From: Scedosporium boydii
Taxonomy: Eukaryota > Ascomycota > Sordariomycetes > Microascales > Microascaceae
Assembly: GCA_002221725.1 (NCBI GenBank)
Contig: NJFT01000238.1
Location: 1-61,311, forward strand
Length of the DNA stretch: 61,311 nucleotides
Direction of reading: 5' to 3'
Shown: one piece after another, positions 25,418-37,599 of the stretch
Position numbering within the stretch: the first letter of the stretch is position 1
Layout: each line of letters starts with the position of its first letter
Translations under genes and position numbers: made by a program
Notes under the pieces: model-generated
Databases searched by the model: none
Told to the model about the DNA's origin: nothing
Seen by the model: only the letters and a program-made list of their open reading frames with translations

Positions 25418-26108
25418 CGGTGAATGGGGAGGCGGACGCGGAGACGGATTTGGTATATAACTTTTCGCCGTCAAATATTTTTCTTTTTCTTCTTTTACAG
25501 TAGTTCTCGTCACGCAAAAGTAGTGACCATACCCCTGGGCGACTTCATTCTTTTCCGCTTTCCTCCTTATTAATGTTTTAGGTTCTTGGGCTTGGGACTT
25601 TGAATCATGGCTGGGTTGTTCCTTTCTTTTTTGTTTTTTTTTTTTTTGGACGAGATATATTCTTTCCCATTTTCTCTCTTTTTCTCGCGGACTGGGTCGG
25701 GAGAAAAGATGTCAAGCGGGAAACGTAGGGGTTCTCTTTTGTTACTTAGGAAATAGATAAATTGCATAGTTTAGGTGTTTATATCGAAAGTCTTCACAAT
25801 AGCCGTCCGCTCTCGGTTCGTGTCCACGACTTGTGACAAACTGCTGTTAAGTGTTGAATGTAAAAACCCTTGTAGATGCAGCTCACTTCACCTCGCATAC
25901 AGAATCAGCAAGACTTCAAAAATGCGTAAGCTTATTCCATCTATCAAAACCGCAAGTTTATAAGAGCCCTTTCCTTCCCAGATACCCCCCAAACCAGACG
26001 GGAACCGATTATTACCTTGGGGCATGTAAGAACCAAAAGCCCGCCCCATTTGTTCTATAAAATACAAGAACCAATCCGGTCCCAGCCAGAAAAGAAAAAA
26101 AGAACGCC
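25418..26108. other. Convergent 3' spacer
   Basis: About 690 bases between the convergent alpha-actinin and VPS9 genes, with several T-rich runs (25490-25500, 25628-25648) as expected of fungal 3' regions. No gene seen. Confidence 0.5.
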
Positions 26109-28556
26109 TCAGTTGGACTCAAACGCATCCATATCCTTCAACGCATTCGCCAACCTCCGATAATCCCTCAGTAACTCAAGCACCTCGCCTAGCTTTAGGT
26201 CGCCCGGACTCTGCAGTTCCATGAACCGCTTGTTGGGTGGGGGGATCTTGGGTGTTTCCTTGGGCGGCAAGGCGGTTGCAAGATCCGGAAAGGCCTGAAA
26301 GTGACAAGAAAATGTTAAAAAAAAAATCGTTATAACGTACACGACACTTGTGCATATCTGGAGCTAGGCGTGAGGAAAGGGGACATCATGACGTGAAAAC
26401 TAACCGTAGCAAGATCGCCTCCATCCGTTGCTGGACCTTTGTGGCTCGACGCATCCTTGGGCGGCGGAGTAGGCGCCGTCCTACCGAACCCCCTAATCAT
26501 GCCGATACTGGAAAGCCTCGCCATCGGGTTGAACGAACTGCTCAGATTCCGCATGGACTCAACCACCAGCGCCGGGTTGACCGACGGGCCGGGTGAAGGC
26601 TGGGGCGCGGGAGTAGCCTTCTCCTTGTCCTTGGCATCCTCCTCGGCCTCGGGGATGCCTTCTACCTGCGCGGCCACGGCCACCACGGACACCGCCTTCC
26701 TCGTCGTCGAGCTGCCCGTGCTACGAAGGCTCCGCAGGCTATCGGCGCTGTGGTCGCGGCTGCCAAGCTTCTTCCCGCCGATGAGGTTCAGGACCTTGTC
26801 GTCCCTGTGAGGCGACGCCGTTCGGCCCTCCTCGGGACCGTGCACGGAACTGGCGCCACTAACAGACGCGTCGTCCTCGGGCGGCGGGGTGCTGACGAGC
26901 TTGCGTGCATCGTCAAGCGTCTTGGGCATGACCAGGTCTTTTCCGGACTCGGGCGTCGTCTCCTGGCGCTCACGCAACTTGCCCATGAGGAAATTATAGC
27001 TGTCGCCGAGGGAGTTGGAGATGGTTTTGAGACCCTGGTCGGCGGTCGTGAAAATCGAGTCGCTGGCGGCGTTAATGGCCTGGGCTGGTGTGTTGACGAG
27101 GTCGCTCAGCCTCCTATTCTTCTGAACGGCGGCCCGTAGCCCGCCACTAGGAGAAGGCGGAGGTTTCGCGCCGGTGGCAGTGGCAAGCGTAGGCTCCGGC
27201 GGGCTCCGGGTCGCCGACGATAGGCCGGGAGCGTACGCCGGAGGGAACGTTTCCACCTTGGGTGTGTTGGGCTGGCTCACGAGCTTCGGCTGTCCGGAGG
27301 GTAGCTCATCGGCACGAAGAGTCGATAGGTCAACCGTTTCCAAGAAGCTGATAGCGGCCTCTAGGGTGGTTAGGCAGTACGCAGCCTCGCCATTTAGTTT
27401 CTGCTCCCATCTGAAGTTCTGGATAAAATGAGCGTCGCTAATAACGCTGAGCTTCTCCGGCGGGAGAGTGATGAGCGTGTAAATGATCATTGGCATGATG
27501 TCGTCGGCCGAGGCAGAGGGCCGGTACTTGGACAGGACGTCGACAATGCTCTTATGGACCGCCTTCAGATAGTTGAGTTTCCCCAGCGGATATCTAGCAT
27601 CATTCATGAGGACCAGCCCGTGGCGTGCGGGCTCAAGCGCGGCCTTGATCTCCTCGGTCTTGGAATCCTCGCCATCCTCGTCGTCTTTGGACGAATCACC
27701 CAAGTCTATTCCCAGATCAGTCAGGTTGATGCCGACGAGAGCCAGCGCGGCAGTCTTGGACCGTAGTTTGTCATCCTGAGCCTCGTCCTGGGTGCTTCGG
27801 TGGCGGTATATCCGGGAATAGATCCCTTCGCAGAGCCTCCGCTCCACGGCTTCTTCCAGTCTGCCACGTTTGAGCTCGAGGGCCCTTCGCGCTCTTTTCC
27901 GCTCGGCGAGCTCCTCGGGCGTGAGCATTTGCTGCTCGAACTCCTTCGCCTTATCTTTGCTGCCGATAGATGCTGCTTTCGCACGCAGCCTCTTGGCGGT
28001 GGACTGTCGGGAAGGCGCAGGCGAGGCGTCTCTCGATTGCTTCATGGCGAGGGTGGATATGTGTGTATTGATGTGTGTCGAAGCTACGGCGTAAAAGTCT
28101 TGGAAGAGTCGAGATAGATTACTGATGCTCGGTGGTGTCGGATGGACCTTGGCGGATAGCGACTCGATGAAGCTATACAGATTGAGAGCGAGAGGGTTAG
28201 TAAAGCTTCTGCAAGGTATGACTCTCGCCGGACTCATCGGGGAGCAATCCATACCTATCCGTAAGGCTAACTAGCTCAATGGGCAGCTCGCCCATATCGA
28301 CAGACATCCTCACACCATCGCCAGTTTCATCGTTATCATCCGTCGTCTCGAAGGCATCGGGGGAAGCGAGAGGTCCGCTTGAGGGCTTGGATGTCGAGGT
28401 AGATTGCATTTGCCGTTCAGGCACGGCGCCGTTCTGAAAGGTATGGGCCCTTCGAGGCGGTGTTACAGACGACGCATCGTTCCCTGACACGTCCTTGGTC
28501 GAGGCAGCGGAGCGTAAGGGACTTGGGTGTTTCGGAGGGGTTGCAGTCGATGGCAT
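26109..28556 (-). CDS. VPS9-domain protein, likely Rab5-family GEF
   Basis: Three exons on the minus strand, 28255-28556, 26405-28172 and 26109-26294, give 751 residues. VPS9 domains load GTP onto Rab5-type GTPases on endosomes. The N-terminus (1-90) is Ser/Thr/Pro-rich. After a basic helical segment (EELAERKRARRALELKRGRL), the VPS9 region runs from about 210 to 370, with the hallmark SADDIMPMIIYTLI, FIQNFRWEQKLNGEAAYCL and a following helix. The second half is disordered, rich in Ser, Pro and Thr, with several basic patches. The C-terminus ends in a predicted helix, LGEVLELLRDYRRLANALKD. Both junctions preserve frame (TDSFIESLS and GDLATAFPDL). Which Rab it serves, and whether it matches a named yeast protein, cannot be told by eye. 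Confidence 0.88.
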
Positions 28557-30022
28557 TATTACGAAGCAGATTAATAGTTGGAGAATAGCTGATACAGGAC
28601 TTTTGCAATCTGGTTAAGGCAATTGGATTGTGGTGAAGGTGCGAATACTTAAAGAATGTAAGAATGTAAAGAGCGATTCCTGGGGAGAAACAGGTTGAGG
28701 TAGAATGGGAGCAGGAGCAGAGAAGGTTTACGTTGGTCCCATTTTGAAACCAGCTGCAACGGGCAGCCTGGAGCACTAGCAAGGAGTGTAAGGAGTGGTC
28801 ACAGATCAATTCCATCACTGCCTGGCTGGGATGGGAGACGGACAATCGGACCGCCCTACAGACCCGCCGCTACAGTCGAGCCTAACTTGCGCGTAAACTC
28901 CGCGCCGTTTCAGGACTTGTAAATCTAGGAAGGGAGTTATTAGTAGCCTGAGGTGTTGGGCCTGTAATTCGGCGAAGCAATAGACAGTCGGTAATATCAG
29001 TACCTTCCGGCTCACTAATATCCCCGGTCTTCCAAGGGAAGTCCGGAATCTTGTGCTGTCGTGGGTTCATGTGGATGCCCTTTCGTCCATTCCTCAAACA
29101 AGCCAGGCGAGGGGCGAAGGTCGCCGTTTACATCGTTGTAGTTTATCTTCAGGGTTAAATTAATGCCGAGTCATGCTCAACGTCTCAAGTCTCTGTGTGA
29201 TCTCTTCATAATCTCACAGCATCGGCGTGTAAATTCGTAATTTCTCGGGACATATCCGCTCGAAGGGTCTGTACTTCGTATTCCATTTATGAAGCTTTCT
29301 TAGTCGTTTTGGAGCTTGGTCTGAATGCAATTGAGATCAAATCAGACGCAGCGTCGTCTGCTTGGTATTAGTGTGCATTTTCAGATGAGTTGAGTGCAGA
29401 GGATCATGCACTGCAACTACGCAGTATGGGAACACTGAGACGCGCAGCGTAAGGCGTATAAAATTATGTATCTGTACAAGTACTTTTCGGAAATTTCACG
29501 TCAAAGCCGTTTCTACGCCTCCGTTGGTATTGGCGGCCCGGCTGGCTGGCTGCCAGCTGCTTGGTAGCTGCCGCTGAACCTCGAACCAAGTCCGCATCGT
29601 TCCTTCCCAGGAAATTCCTGCATATCACACGGCAGGAGCTATCTTCATTGTGAATAATGGGTACTCTGGCTTAATGTCAACGCGAAAATCGACGGGCCAG
29701 GGACTGGGCAATCTTTTTTTCATGGCAGTACCAAGAGTTCCCACGATCCATCGGATTTACCCTGGGACCTTTCCCGAATCGGGCCCGATTTGATCCAGTT
29801 GGTGACCCAGAGAGGATGACGTCAGCTGTTCTGCCGAACCTCACCCGAGACACTGACCATTTTAGGCAGCATTTCCATTTCAAAGTGGTTTTACTTTTCC
29901 TCAAACAACAACGTTACAACAGCATTTGAACTCCGTTATCACCAATATCTCTCGGTGACCATCGGTCTCAACCCTGACCATGTTGATCCACTCCCTCTCT
30001 CTGTTCGAACGGATTTAATTCC
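28557..30022. other. Spacer upstream of the VPS9 gene
   Basis: About 1.5 kb with no recognisable gene; the end nearest 28557 must hold the VPS9 promoter and leader. One TACTTCGTA motif lies at 29272-29280. Short frames look random. Confidence 0.45.
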
Positions 30023-30988
30023 ATGAATCTTCTCCAAGTCGAGCGGCAGTCGAGCTGCGACATGACGGCCCCAGCCCCTCAACGACATATCGTCTTGCCC
30101 TTCAACCTAAGGGACAACCCGGAGGCCTTCGACGTAAACGAGAATCTTGAGATGTTGCGGGCTGCCAGTCCCTGGGAGTCAACCTAGGGTCTCCAACGAC
30201 CTCAATTATCGGAATGTCGATGACTGGGAGCCACTTTTTCAACTGGTAAAGGAATATTTCCAATCGATCGAGGTTCTGATTAACGAGGTTCTCTACTGTA
30301 ACGTTTACGTTATAGTAGTCCTTGGCCAGCAAGGAATCGACATTACCAAGCTACCTTCGCGGGTCGCTCGAGTCAGTTGCCGTTATTACTATAGCGACGA
30401 GTGGAGTGATAAGCCATCAGAACCCCAAGCTCGACGATTTTCTAACCCAGCCTCTGGAAGCCCAGTTGAAAGGGAGTACGAGGTACTTCAACCCGGTGTC
30501 AGAGTAGCATCAGGGCAGCTCCCTGGAGACTCCGGGCAGTTTCTATCAACGACCGCAGGAGCCATAATCAAGGATGGAAATGGTGCCGAGTTCATGACGG
30601 TAGCCTCCCACGGGTTCCCTGGACAATGCGGCGTATCGGTCTTTCACCCGCAAGCAGAGAACGGCGGAGCCATTGGGGACTTGATTCTCCCGACACCGGG
30701 TTGATGGAAGGGGTGTTTTGGCGGCACTCCCGACAGAGAATGCCTTCTGACGACGTCAACCAACCCCGGAAGTGGGTGAAGGCAACATGGTGTTATCTCG
30801 GTTAAGATTCATCAGCCGGCCTCCCAGATAGTATCCGTGGGTCTGCCATTTGGACTGAAAACGGAGATGTAGCGTCGCTCTGTCGTTACGCTCCCAAGGG
30901 AGGCGTTATGGTAGATTGGTGTCTCTGTATTTCTTGCGACGAACTGATCGAGAGGGGGTTCTCTCTAGTGGATACGACGGATACATGA
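30023..30988 (+). pseudogene. Broken gene resembling a fungal trypsin-fold hypothetical protein
   Basis: Three pieces read in the same direction but change frame. The first (30023-30187) gives MNLLQVERQSSCDMTAPAPQ and runs to a TAG. The middle piece (about 30188-30704) carries the most recognisable block: a repeated hydrophobic strand, then FMTVASHGFPGQ and GGAIGDLIL, which recalls the His-containing strand of trypsin-fold proteins common as hypothetical proteins in filamentous fungi. The last piece (30704-30988) returns to the first frame, has one stop (30803), then SIRGSAIWTENGDVASL, RYAPKGGVMVDW and DELIERGFSLVD, typical of the family's C-terminus. The family assignment is from memory and is moderate; the frame breaks are certain, although one might be an intron. 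Confidence 0.6.
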
Positions 30989-31960
30989 GAGTGAAGATTT
31001 TGGGGGACACAAGAGGACGCTGATGATCTTAGGAGCACGTCTTTTATCCTTTTAAGGGGCTCAGTGAGGCAGATCAGTGCAGTTCTGCCTGCACATCATA
31101 CACAAGAACTGAAAAGGTGTGGCCAACGGCCCGAAACAGCTCCTACCACCATCCGGAGTTTGCCTGGTGCCGCTTATAGGAGAGAGCGGCGGACAGATGC
31201 CGTGGCAGATGGCACTCTCTTTTGCTCTTGTTAGTAGGCCTATTCCTGTGGAAGGACCCGCATGTGCCGGATTTGCCTGTGGCATTTGATGACTTCGTTC
31301 TTCGGTTGGCGTTTTACTATACTCGTCGGCAGGAAGGAAGACGGGGCGGGGGAGGAGTGTATACCAGTTTTCATGTCGTGGTGTTGGCTGTGTTGATCCT
31401 GGATTCTGTTAGAGTCTCTGTCGTGTCGGCTGGACGTAAAAGGGCGAAGGAGCGTTGATAGAAGCTACTTCAAGGCTCCTACAAGACTGATAGACGTCGA
31501 ATCCGTTAATCAATACAATACTGAAATGGAACATACTTTGAAAGGACTGAAGATGATCTTGCAATGGCCTTACAAGACGCTAGGAAAGAAGTCGAATCCC
31601 AGATCTTATAAGATGGAAACGGACAACGAAGTGAACTGTATTGGCGACTGACCGAACGATGACTGAAAAGAACGTGAAAACTGGAACCTCGAAACCATGA
31701 TAAAATGACTGAACTAATTAAGTTGCAAAAGCTTGCTGCGCTTGAAAGTCGAAGGAGGGGAAGAATCCTCCCGCCTCAGCGACCTGGAACAACGTATTCC
31801 CATCCTGCATACTCTTATACCCAAGACCGTCTCTATAGCCATGACTTACGCAGGAGCCCTTGACACTCGCTTGGTTCCACATAACCCGAGCTTCGACCAG
31901 AATCATAACTTTAGTTTCGTATTATTTACCCTCGAATCTGACGAGACTTGTTCAATATTA

Positions 31961-32137
31961 TTACCACCACTCGGATTCCTCCTCCTCGTCATCGTCACGG
32001 ACTTCGATTGGACTATTGAGAGCGGGAAGAACCGGGGCAGGTTTGGCCAATTGGGAGGCTTCGACCATACCAGCAACTTGCAACAAGACGCCCGCAAGAG
32101 TCCGTAAGTGGGCGGGGGGGATTGAAGCGAGCGACAT
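31961..32137 (-). CDS. Small acidic-tailed protein, hypothetical
   Basis: A 58-codon frame starting MSLASIPPAHLRTLAGVLLQ, with an amphipathic or weakly hydrophobic first half, a Pro-rich middle, and a very acidic end, RDDDEEEESEWW, before TAA. The composition looks protein-like, and the tail recalls the acidic stretch PEDDDEEESERR in the helicase relic near 36600. It might be one exon of a longer gene: a possible GTAATA donor overlaps the stop. No family is recognised and no upstream or downstream exon could be proven. Confidence 0.3.
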   Translation of the reverse strand: MSLASIPPAHLRTLAGVLLQVAGMVEASQLAKPAPVLPALNSPIEVRDDDEEEESEWW

Positions 32138-32534
32138 GTTAAGACTCTTTTGAACTGAAGGCGGAATTACTCGATCAATCCTTGGGGGTTAAGTTGGGTC
32201 TTGTAGCTGTTCTCGTCTATTCGAAGTTGAATCAACTGCCGCTATTAAATTGTTAGATTCCGGTATTCTACAAGTTAGAAGGCAAACTGACAGGTTCGCT
32301 TGCGCTTCTTTGGCTCGGGTTAAGATGGTCTTGAATCCTGAGCGTCTGTTGGTTGACTAAGAAGCGCTTTCGGCCTCGTTTCAATGAGGATGAGAAAGTA
32401 CCAGGCTAAACCCTGCTCGCAAGGACCTTGGCTACAGGAGTACAAAGCGACTTTAAGACTTGAAATATTTTGTTCAATTCGCTCTGCTCCTTTATAAATT
32501 CTTCCCACGCGCCACTGAGTTATTTTTCTCTTTT

Positions 32535-32536
<2 letters not shown>

Positions 32537-32578
<42 letters not shown>
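32537..32578. repeat. T42 homopolymer
   Basis: Forty-two consecutive T bases inside a longer pyrimidine tract. The length may be unreliable because homopolymers are hard to sequence. Confidence 0.85.
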
Positions 32579-34516
32579 CTCTTCCGATTCTCTCACAAAT
32601 TCTCCCAACCCTACAAATTGCCGATATTAAAAATATTAAACTCATTCTCTTCTAGTTCCAACAGGATCTATTTTATCTATACGAAGTACTGGTATACTAA
32701 AAGGCCCGGACCTTAATGAAAAGATCATTTAAACCTTGATAAAAAGTACCTCCTGGAATTCCCGCCTACGATAGTTAAAATGGCGGCAACCCGATCTCAA
32801 GCGCCGAAGGCGAAGAATGTATCTCCGTTTACGTTTAACGGTGATCCACTACCAATCAGACGAAGAGATACAGGCCCTGCGGCCGATGGGCGACTCTGTG
32901 TGAGCCTCAACATTTATGCCCGAGTATTTTAGCTTCTCTCGAACATAGAGAAGTCGTTCAAGGGACTATATCAATTAGTTAGTAAATGGCAGTAAAGTTG
33001 TACGAAGTTGTGAGTAGCGCTTAAAGAGCCAAAGACAGTATCTTGCCACCCCATAATGCTTCCAGTTGAGCTAAAGCCCAGGCTGTAAACTCAACGGTTC
33101 CATTAACTGGCTCGTCTGGTCCGATTTCAGTCACTCCTGCGCTTGTTGTACCTATCAGAATGCGCCCTGTTCACTCCAAGCCCCAGAGAGTAGGCTTTTA
33201 GAGCTAGCCGGAACTAGGCAAATACTTTCTCGCACGGCTTTTTCATGAGGCCGTTCTCGTGTCTCATGTCACCCTCCAAACTCCTAGGATGTCTCCAGGT
33301 CGGTAGTGGTTGGACAAAGACAGCGGGACTTTTTTTAAGGGAGACCATCAGTCTCTTCCGAGCTCTATGCACGGTAATGAGCTCTGGAGCCTGCAGGAGC
33401 CATGTTGGCGACGGCATGTTGCCTTGGGTAGTCTTCTCCTGACACCGTCGTGGGAAGTCTTATGGTTGCAAATAGGAGATCTTTCAAAGTCTTTGAGTCA
33501 ACCTCGAAACGATACCAAGAATCAGAGGCTGTTTAACCAGCCCCGACTTGTGAGAGCTCGCATGCACCTAGCGCAGGCAAGAACTGCTCATCAAACATTA
33601 AACTCTACTCCCTAGTTCATATCAAATTCCCAGGCACTACAGAATCTTGAACTCTCCCTTCGGGCCCAACTCGATAGATCTTGAACCATCATGGAGGATC
33701 TGCTTCTGCTTAAGACCTGAAGCCCGATACCATTTCCCATTGGCCAACCTCTCTGACGTTTGTCAGTTCTTGCGGGAGCTCTGCGGCGGCTTTCTGAGCG
33801 TTGTGGTAGTTGACCATTGGCCGCCCGATTCCGGTTCGTTTACGTGTAGTCTTGCTTTCAGGGCTAGACCGGAGCTCAGAGTATTTGTTGGGTCCCGCTT
33901 ACTATCAGAAATTCAGACTGCATTTCCTCTTGACCCAGGTCAAAATATACTGACGGTCCAGGGATAAGGCCCCGAGTTTGTCGAGAAATGGAGAGACTAG
34001 AAACCCGGTATAAATGGTGGTCAACGGATGAGGTTTGTTCCGGGTATCTAGCAGGACTATCTAGAAAGACAAGGGCATTATTATACTTTCTGATTATCTT
34101 ATCGTTTCTAGAACAAGTCTGATGTGTAGGTATACAAGGTGATGACCAGTTCAAGGAGAAGAAGATGTATTCATGTGGATTCATGCTCAAGAAGGAAAAC
34201 ATGAAATTCCTGTTGGTGTTTGCTGCACAGGGAAGGAGCACATCGCCCGTCATCCTTCCTTTACATTATCTCATCCGCCCTCATGAATCACTTCTCTACT
34301 ATCCATAATTTTCCTTGTATTCAAATATTTCTTCTGTCTTTGAATCCCTTGTGTTTGTAACTCATTCCAACAGAGGAAGGAGCAGCCGAACCTCCACCAA
34401 CACAGCTATTTAGTATTTTCTTCGAGGAACACTTAGGAACCTTTTCCTTCACGGATCATCAATTCCAGTTCCACAACTTTCGAACCCCCCCTTGGTTTCA
34501 CAACAGTTCTCTTTAT

Positions 34517-35102
34517 ATGTGGAAAATGAGGATCCTTAAATCTACCCTGGCCCCTCTGCATGGCTGGAATGCTATCCGAGTTCGCCTTTCTCCTGTTAGT
34601 CTCCCCATTTGCCGTGGCCAGTCGTTTGTCTCTAGCTGTACTCGCTACCGCTACCGATCCACCACAAACAAGCAAGGTATGCCCTCTGGGTGCTATCCCT
34701 ATTTTGTTGGCCTTTTCTTTTTCCTAATCAAGCTGTCTATTCTTCCGCAGTGAATCTCGGGAGGGGTGAACGCCGAGTTGCCGAAAATATCGGCGACCGG
34801 CTCGAGAGCATCAACAGTCGGTTCAAGAGTCTCGATCGCAAGCTCGAAGAGGTTGGGCTGGAGGCCCAGAAAGGCTTCTTTGATCTGGAATCGAGATTAC
34901 AAGCTACCCTCTCAAAATGGCTCTTCAGGGCACAGCTTGTATGTCCACTTCAATACTTCTTATTCAACAGCTAATGTGATATTACCAGGTCGTTGCAGTC
35001 AGCCTTGCTTCAGCCACAGCAGTTCTTTTTCCTAAAATGAAAGCGATGCTACGAGCCAAAACCCTGGCGATTCAAGCTTACGCGGAGAAGCCCAAAGTTA
35101 AG
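34517..35102 (+). CDS. Possible mitochondrial coiled-coil protein with one membrane segment
   Basis: A three-exon model, 34517-34676, 34751-34938 and 34989-35102, gives 153 residues with phases that fit (1 and 0) and small introns (74 and 50 nt). The first 53 residues are Arg/Ser/Thr rich with no acidic residue, fitting a mitochondrial presequence. Next comes a charged helix with heptad-like spacing (RLESINSRFKSLDRKLEEVG, followed by LEAQKGFFDLESRLQ), then a hydrophobic segment VVAVSLASATAVLFP that could span a membrane, and a short polar tail. This layout resembles coiled-coil inner-membrane proteins of the MCUR1/Fmp32 kind, but no sequence identity is claimed. A competing reading begins at 34560 in another frame with a signal-peptide-like start, but it meets TGA at the splice junction. 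The region is rich in relics, so this may be decayed. Confidence 0.45.
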
Positions 35103-36095
35103 AATGACACTAGAAAGGAGGATTAATCGGTGTGATTCATTCTAGGGCCGGCGCAGACATAAGGTTGACGAACCTACCCTCTTCGATAGTTTGTCGGGAG
35201 GTAGTGAACAAGAGGCGAAGGGAAGCGTAGAAGTCGTTGTCAACTCGGATTTCACTGATAGAATCAATGGCCTACATACTTTAGTTGACCAATACAGGGC
35301 CAAGGCTGTGCTGGCCGCACACATACCATCCATGCCTAAGAGTCTTCGTGTAGGCTATCTACTGATCATTGTCCCTCACAAGAGTGGTCTCTCATGTACG
35401 ATGGAGTCGGAGAGGGCGTGTGGTTGCCAGGCTCTGAGAGTCCGAAAACGCCTGTGGCTTCTGATTTAGTAGAGAAAAAATGAGAGAAGTAACAATATTC
35501 GATGATCGAGGAGGGAAGGTGTGGTTTGGTTGCCTGGAGCGCAACTGACCTCGATCACTTAGATTCACTCCCGAGTTCCTTTCCGGATGTTAAAGGCAAT
35601 GGACGAGGCATATATGAAGTTGAATGAAACCAGGGGTTTGCGGAAAGAGTTGCAGGTGGATCAAGATTGGTGGTCATGTGGATCAACGTCAATCAAATGA
35701 ATCATCACCCCTGCCACATGTGGATGGTAAACAGGGCAAGTGCGAGGGCGACGGGAAGAATTCAGCGACTTGCTGAGGAAGGAACTGCCCCTTACCTGGT
35801 ACGATTAATCCACATGCAAGAGCAAACTCTCGGTTCAGGTTCACCCGATGTCCCCTTCCTAATGTAACCCGATATTGAACTCCGGAAAGCGTCAAGCGCT
35901 AGAGAAGATATAGCTCGACAAGCTCCTTCTCCTTTGGGAATAGCAGACATCGCATCGCATCTTCTACTTTCGGAGTCAAACTCAAGAATCTCGTCTAGAC
36001 GAGCATTATAATAAGCATCGCAACCCCTTAAAGCTAAACTCTACCCACATCACCACCAGTTGTGACCATCATCAGTCTTACCTCCAGGCACACCA
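35103..36095. other. Spacer with an unexplained open frame
   Basis: An open frame of about 100 codons (35146-35469) follows a possible splice acceptor CTAG at 35142-35145 and includes a protein-like stretch (VDEPTLFDSLSGGSEQEAKG). It has no ATG near its start and no clear donor partner in the gene just upstream, so it may be a further exon or a relic. The rest of the interval has nothing recognisable. Confidence 0.35.
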
Positions 36096-36197
36096 ATGAA
36101 CATCATTGCCACGTTCGGCCCACTTACGACTAAGCCAAATGACGACAGCAAAAAGATGCTCCAGGTGTCGCGGCCAGCGTCACTTGACTGGAAGTAG
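36096..36197 (+). pseudogene. Isolated copy of a duplicated C-terminal tail
   Basis: A 33-codon stretch ends FGPLT...SRPASLDWK and TAG. It is a clear diverged copy of the tail at 37638-37735 (FDPLT...SRSASLNWQ, TAG). Homology continues past the stop (GTAGTCTTATRTAGC). The rest of the gene is missing. The parent family is not recognised. Confidence 0.65.
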
Positions 36198-36360
36198 TCT
36201 TATGTAGCTGCCGAACCCAGCTGTCCACAATCACGAAGCATGAACGCTGCCAGGCGATACCCAAGCCACAATTGCCCACGGAGCATCGAACATGGCGTAG
36301 GCTGCCGCAACTCTCCGGTCATCGACTGGCCGAAGTTGTGGCTCCTGAGCCACCGTTTGC

Positions 36361-37351
36361 TTGAAAGTTACGGATCCATGTGCCGCTGGGATAGCAGGAC
36401 GCCTGAGATGTCTCGCGAGGTCCAAACTTCGCTGGGCCTTGCTTGCACCCCCGAGACTTCCCAGCGCGGATTTGGTATGCGGACGATATTCCGCCAATGT
36501 CAATCCTAGCGGAAGAGCTCCATTTCCTAATCATTGGGAAGAGCGGGTGGTTGCCCTTACCAACAAGCTCATCCCGAGATTTCGAAAGTTCAGCCCGGAA
36601 GACGACGACGAGGAGGAATCCGAACGTAGGGACAAGACAACGTAGCGTCCATTTCTTCCCAGCAGAGAGCGTCGCCAAGGGGATGTTCTGGGCAGGTTCC
36701 GCCTAGCCCAGCAAATCAATTTCGATGCTAGGGAAGCGGATAGTCTCTCTGCCGCCGACAGTGTCCCGTCCACAACTGCTACATCCCTCGCCGTCGCCGA
36801 TCATATCAGGACAACAATAGCCAGCTCGCCCATCCTAGCCAGAGCTTTTGTCGCTTGCATCAATCATTCTCTCGCCGGAGAGAAGGCGGTCTTTCTCGTA
36901 GATGCACCAGCCAGCCTAAAGTAGGTATTACTATGTTTCAAAATTCTGTCACGCAAAGCGTTAACTTTTCTTCTTGTCTATTAGAGCGGTCAAGCCTTTG
37001 ATGGATATATCCGGCTGGGACGCGGAAACGATTGAAGCGACACACCCAGCATCGCCGAGGGCCGCCATCTTGCGCCGGTTCAACGAACCACATTCGGGAT
37101 GTCAGTTCCTAGTGACATCTTTCCGTCTGGGAGGGCAGGGCCTCAGTATGCACAGGGTCGCCTCGCACGGATACATACTGACACTGCCCTTTAATTACAG
37201 CGTTGTCCAGCAGGGGGTAGGCCGCCTTGCGCGTATCGGCCAACATAGGCCTGAGAGGTGGACGATCTTCGTAGTCCGGAACGGGTTCTCGACATATCGC
37301 GAATTAGCCATGACCCACCGGCTCCAGCTCCTCATCTATGAGGCAGCGTGA
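36361..37351 (+). pseudogene. SNF2-family helicase fragment (HELICc half), broken
   Basis: Two parts joined by a 64-nt intron (36921-36984). The second part (36985-37351) carries a clear C-terminal helicase domain: ILRRFNEP, CQFLVTSFRLGGQGLSMHR, LPFNYSVVQQGVGRLARIGQ, RPERWTIF. These are motifs V and VI of SNF2-type ATPases in the style of a recurrent fungal family. The first part (from about 36361) is in frame but has a TAG at 36643-36645, and the ATP-binding half (Walker A, DEXH) is absent from the window. It is therefore a truncated relic. It lies between two copies of a short C-terminal tail, hinting at a duplication. Confidence 0.75.
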
Positions 37352-37599
37352 GGAACTTCTGGCCAGATCACGACTAAGTACGAAGTACATCTGGGAGGTC
37401 TTTGAGCCTCGCAAAATAAACGGCTTCTCCAGCAGAAACATGCTGTGGCTCGCGCATGTTTATTCACGCATAGCGCATCTACTATTGCGTGGGTGTAGGC
37501 ACTAGACCCGTCACAAAGAGGGGAAGTCGAGTGGAGAATCCCATGAGTGCCGGTTTATATCTATATCGTACCTGAGTTTTACATGCGGGCCCTTGGCGG

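Larger units (their letters stand above)
30989..34516. other. Relic-rich spacer, 3.5 kb
   Basis: No intact gene was recognised. It holds a T42 tract (32537-32578), a TACGAAGTA motif (32680-32688), a 58-codon minus-strand frame at 31961-32137, and an isolated plus-strand frame at 33647-33967 with fairly protein-like composition that I cannot assign. The neighbourhood (30-38 kb) contains several broken genes, so these may also be decayed fragments. Confidence 0.4.

Noticed and set aside
34560..34676. Signal-peptide-like start MAGMLSEFAFLLLVSP in a second frame
   Set aside because: The frame meets TGA right after the only good splice acceptor; the other frame starting at 34517 joins without a stop.
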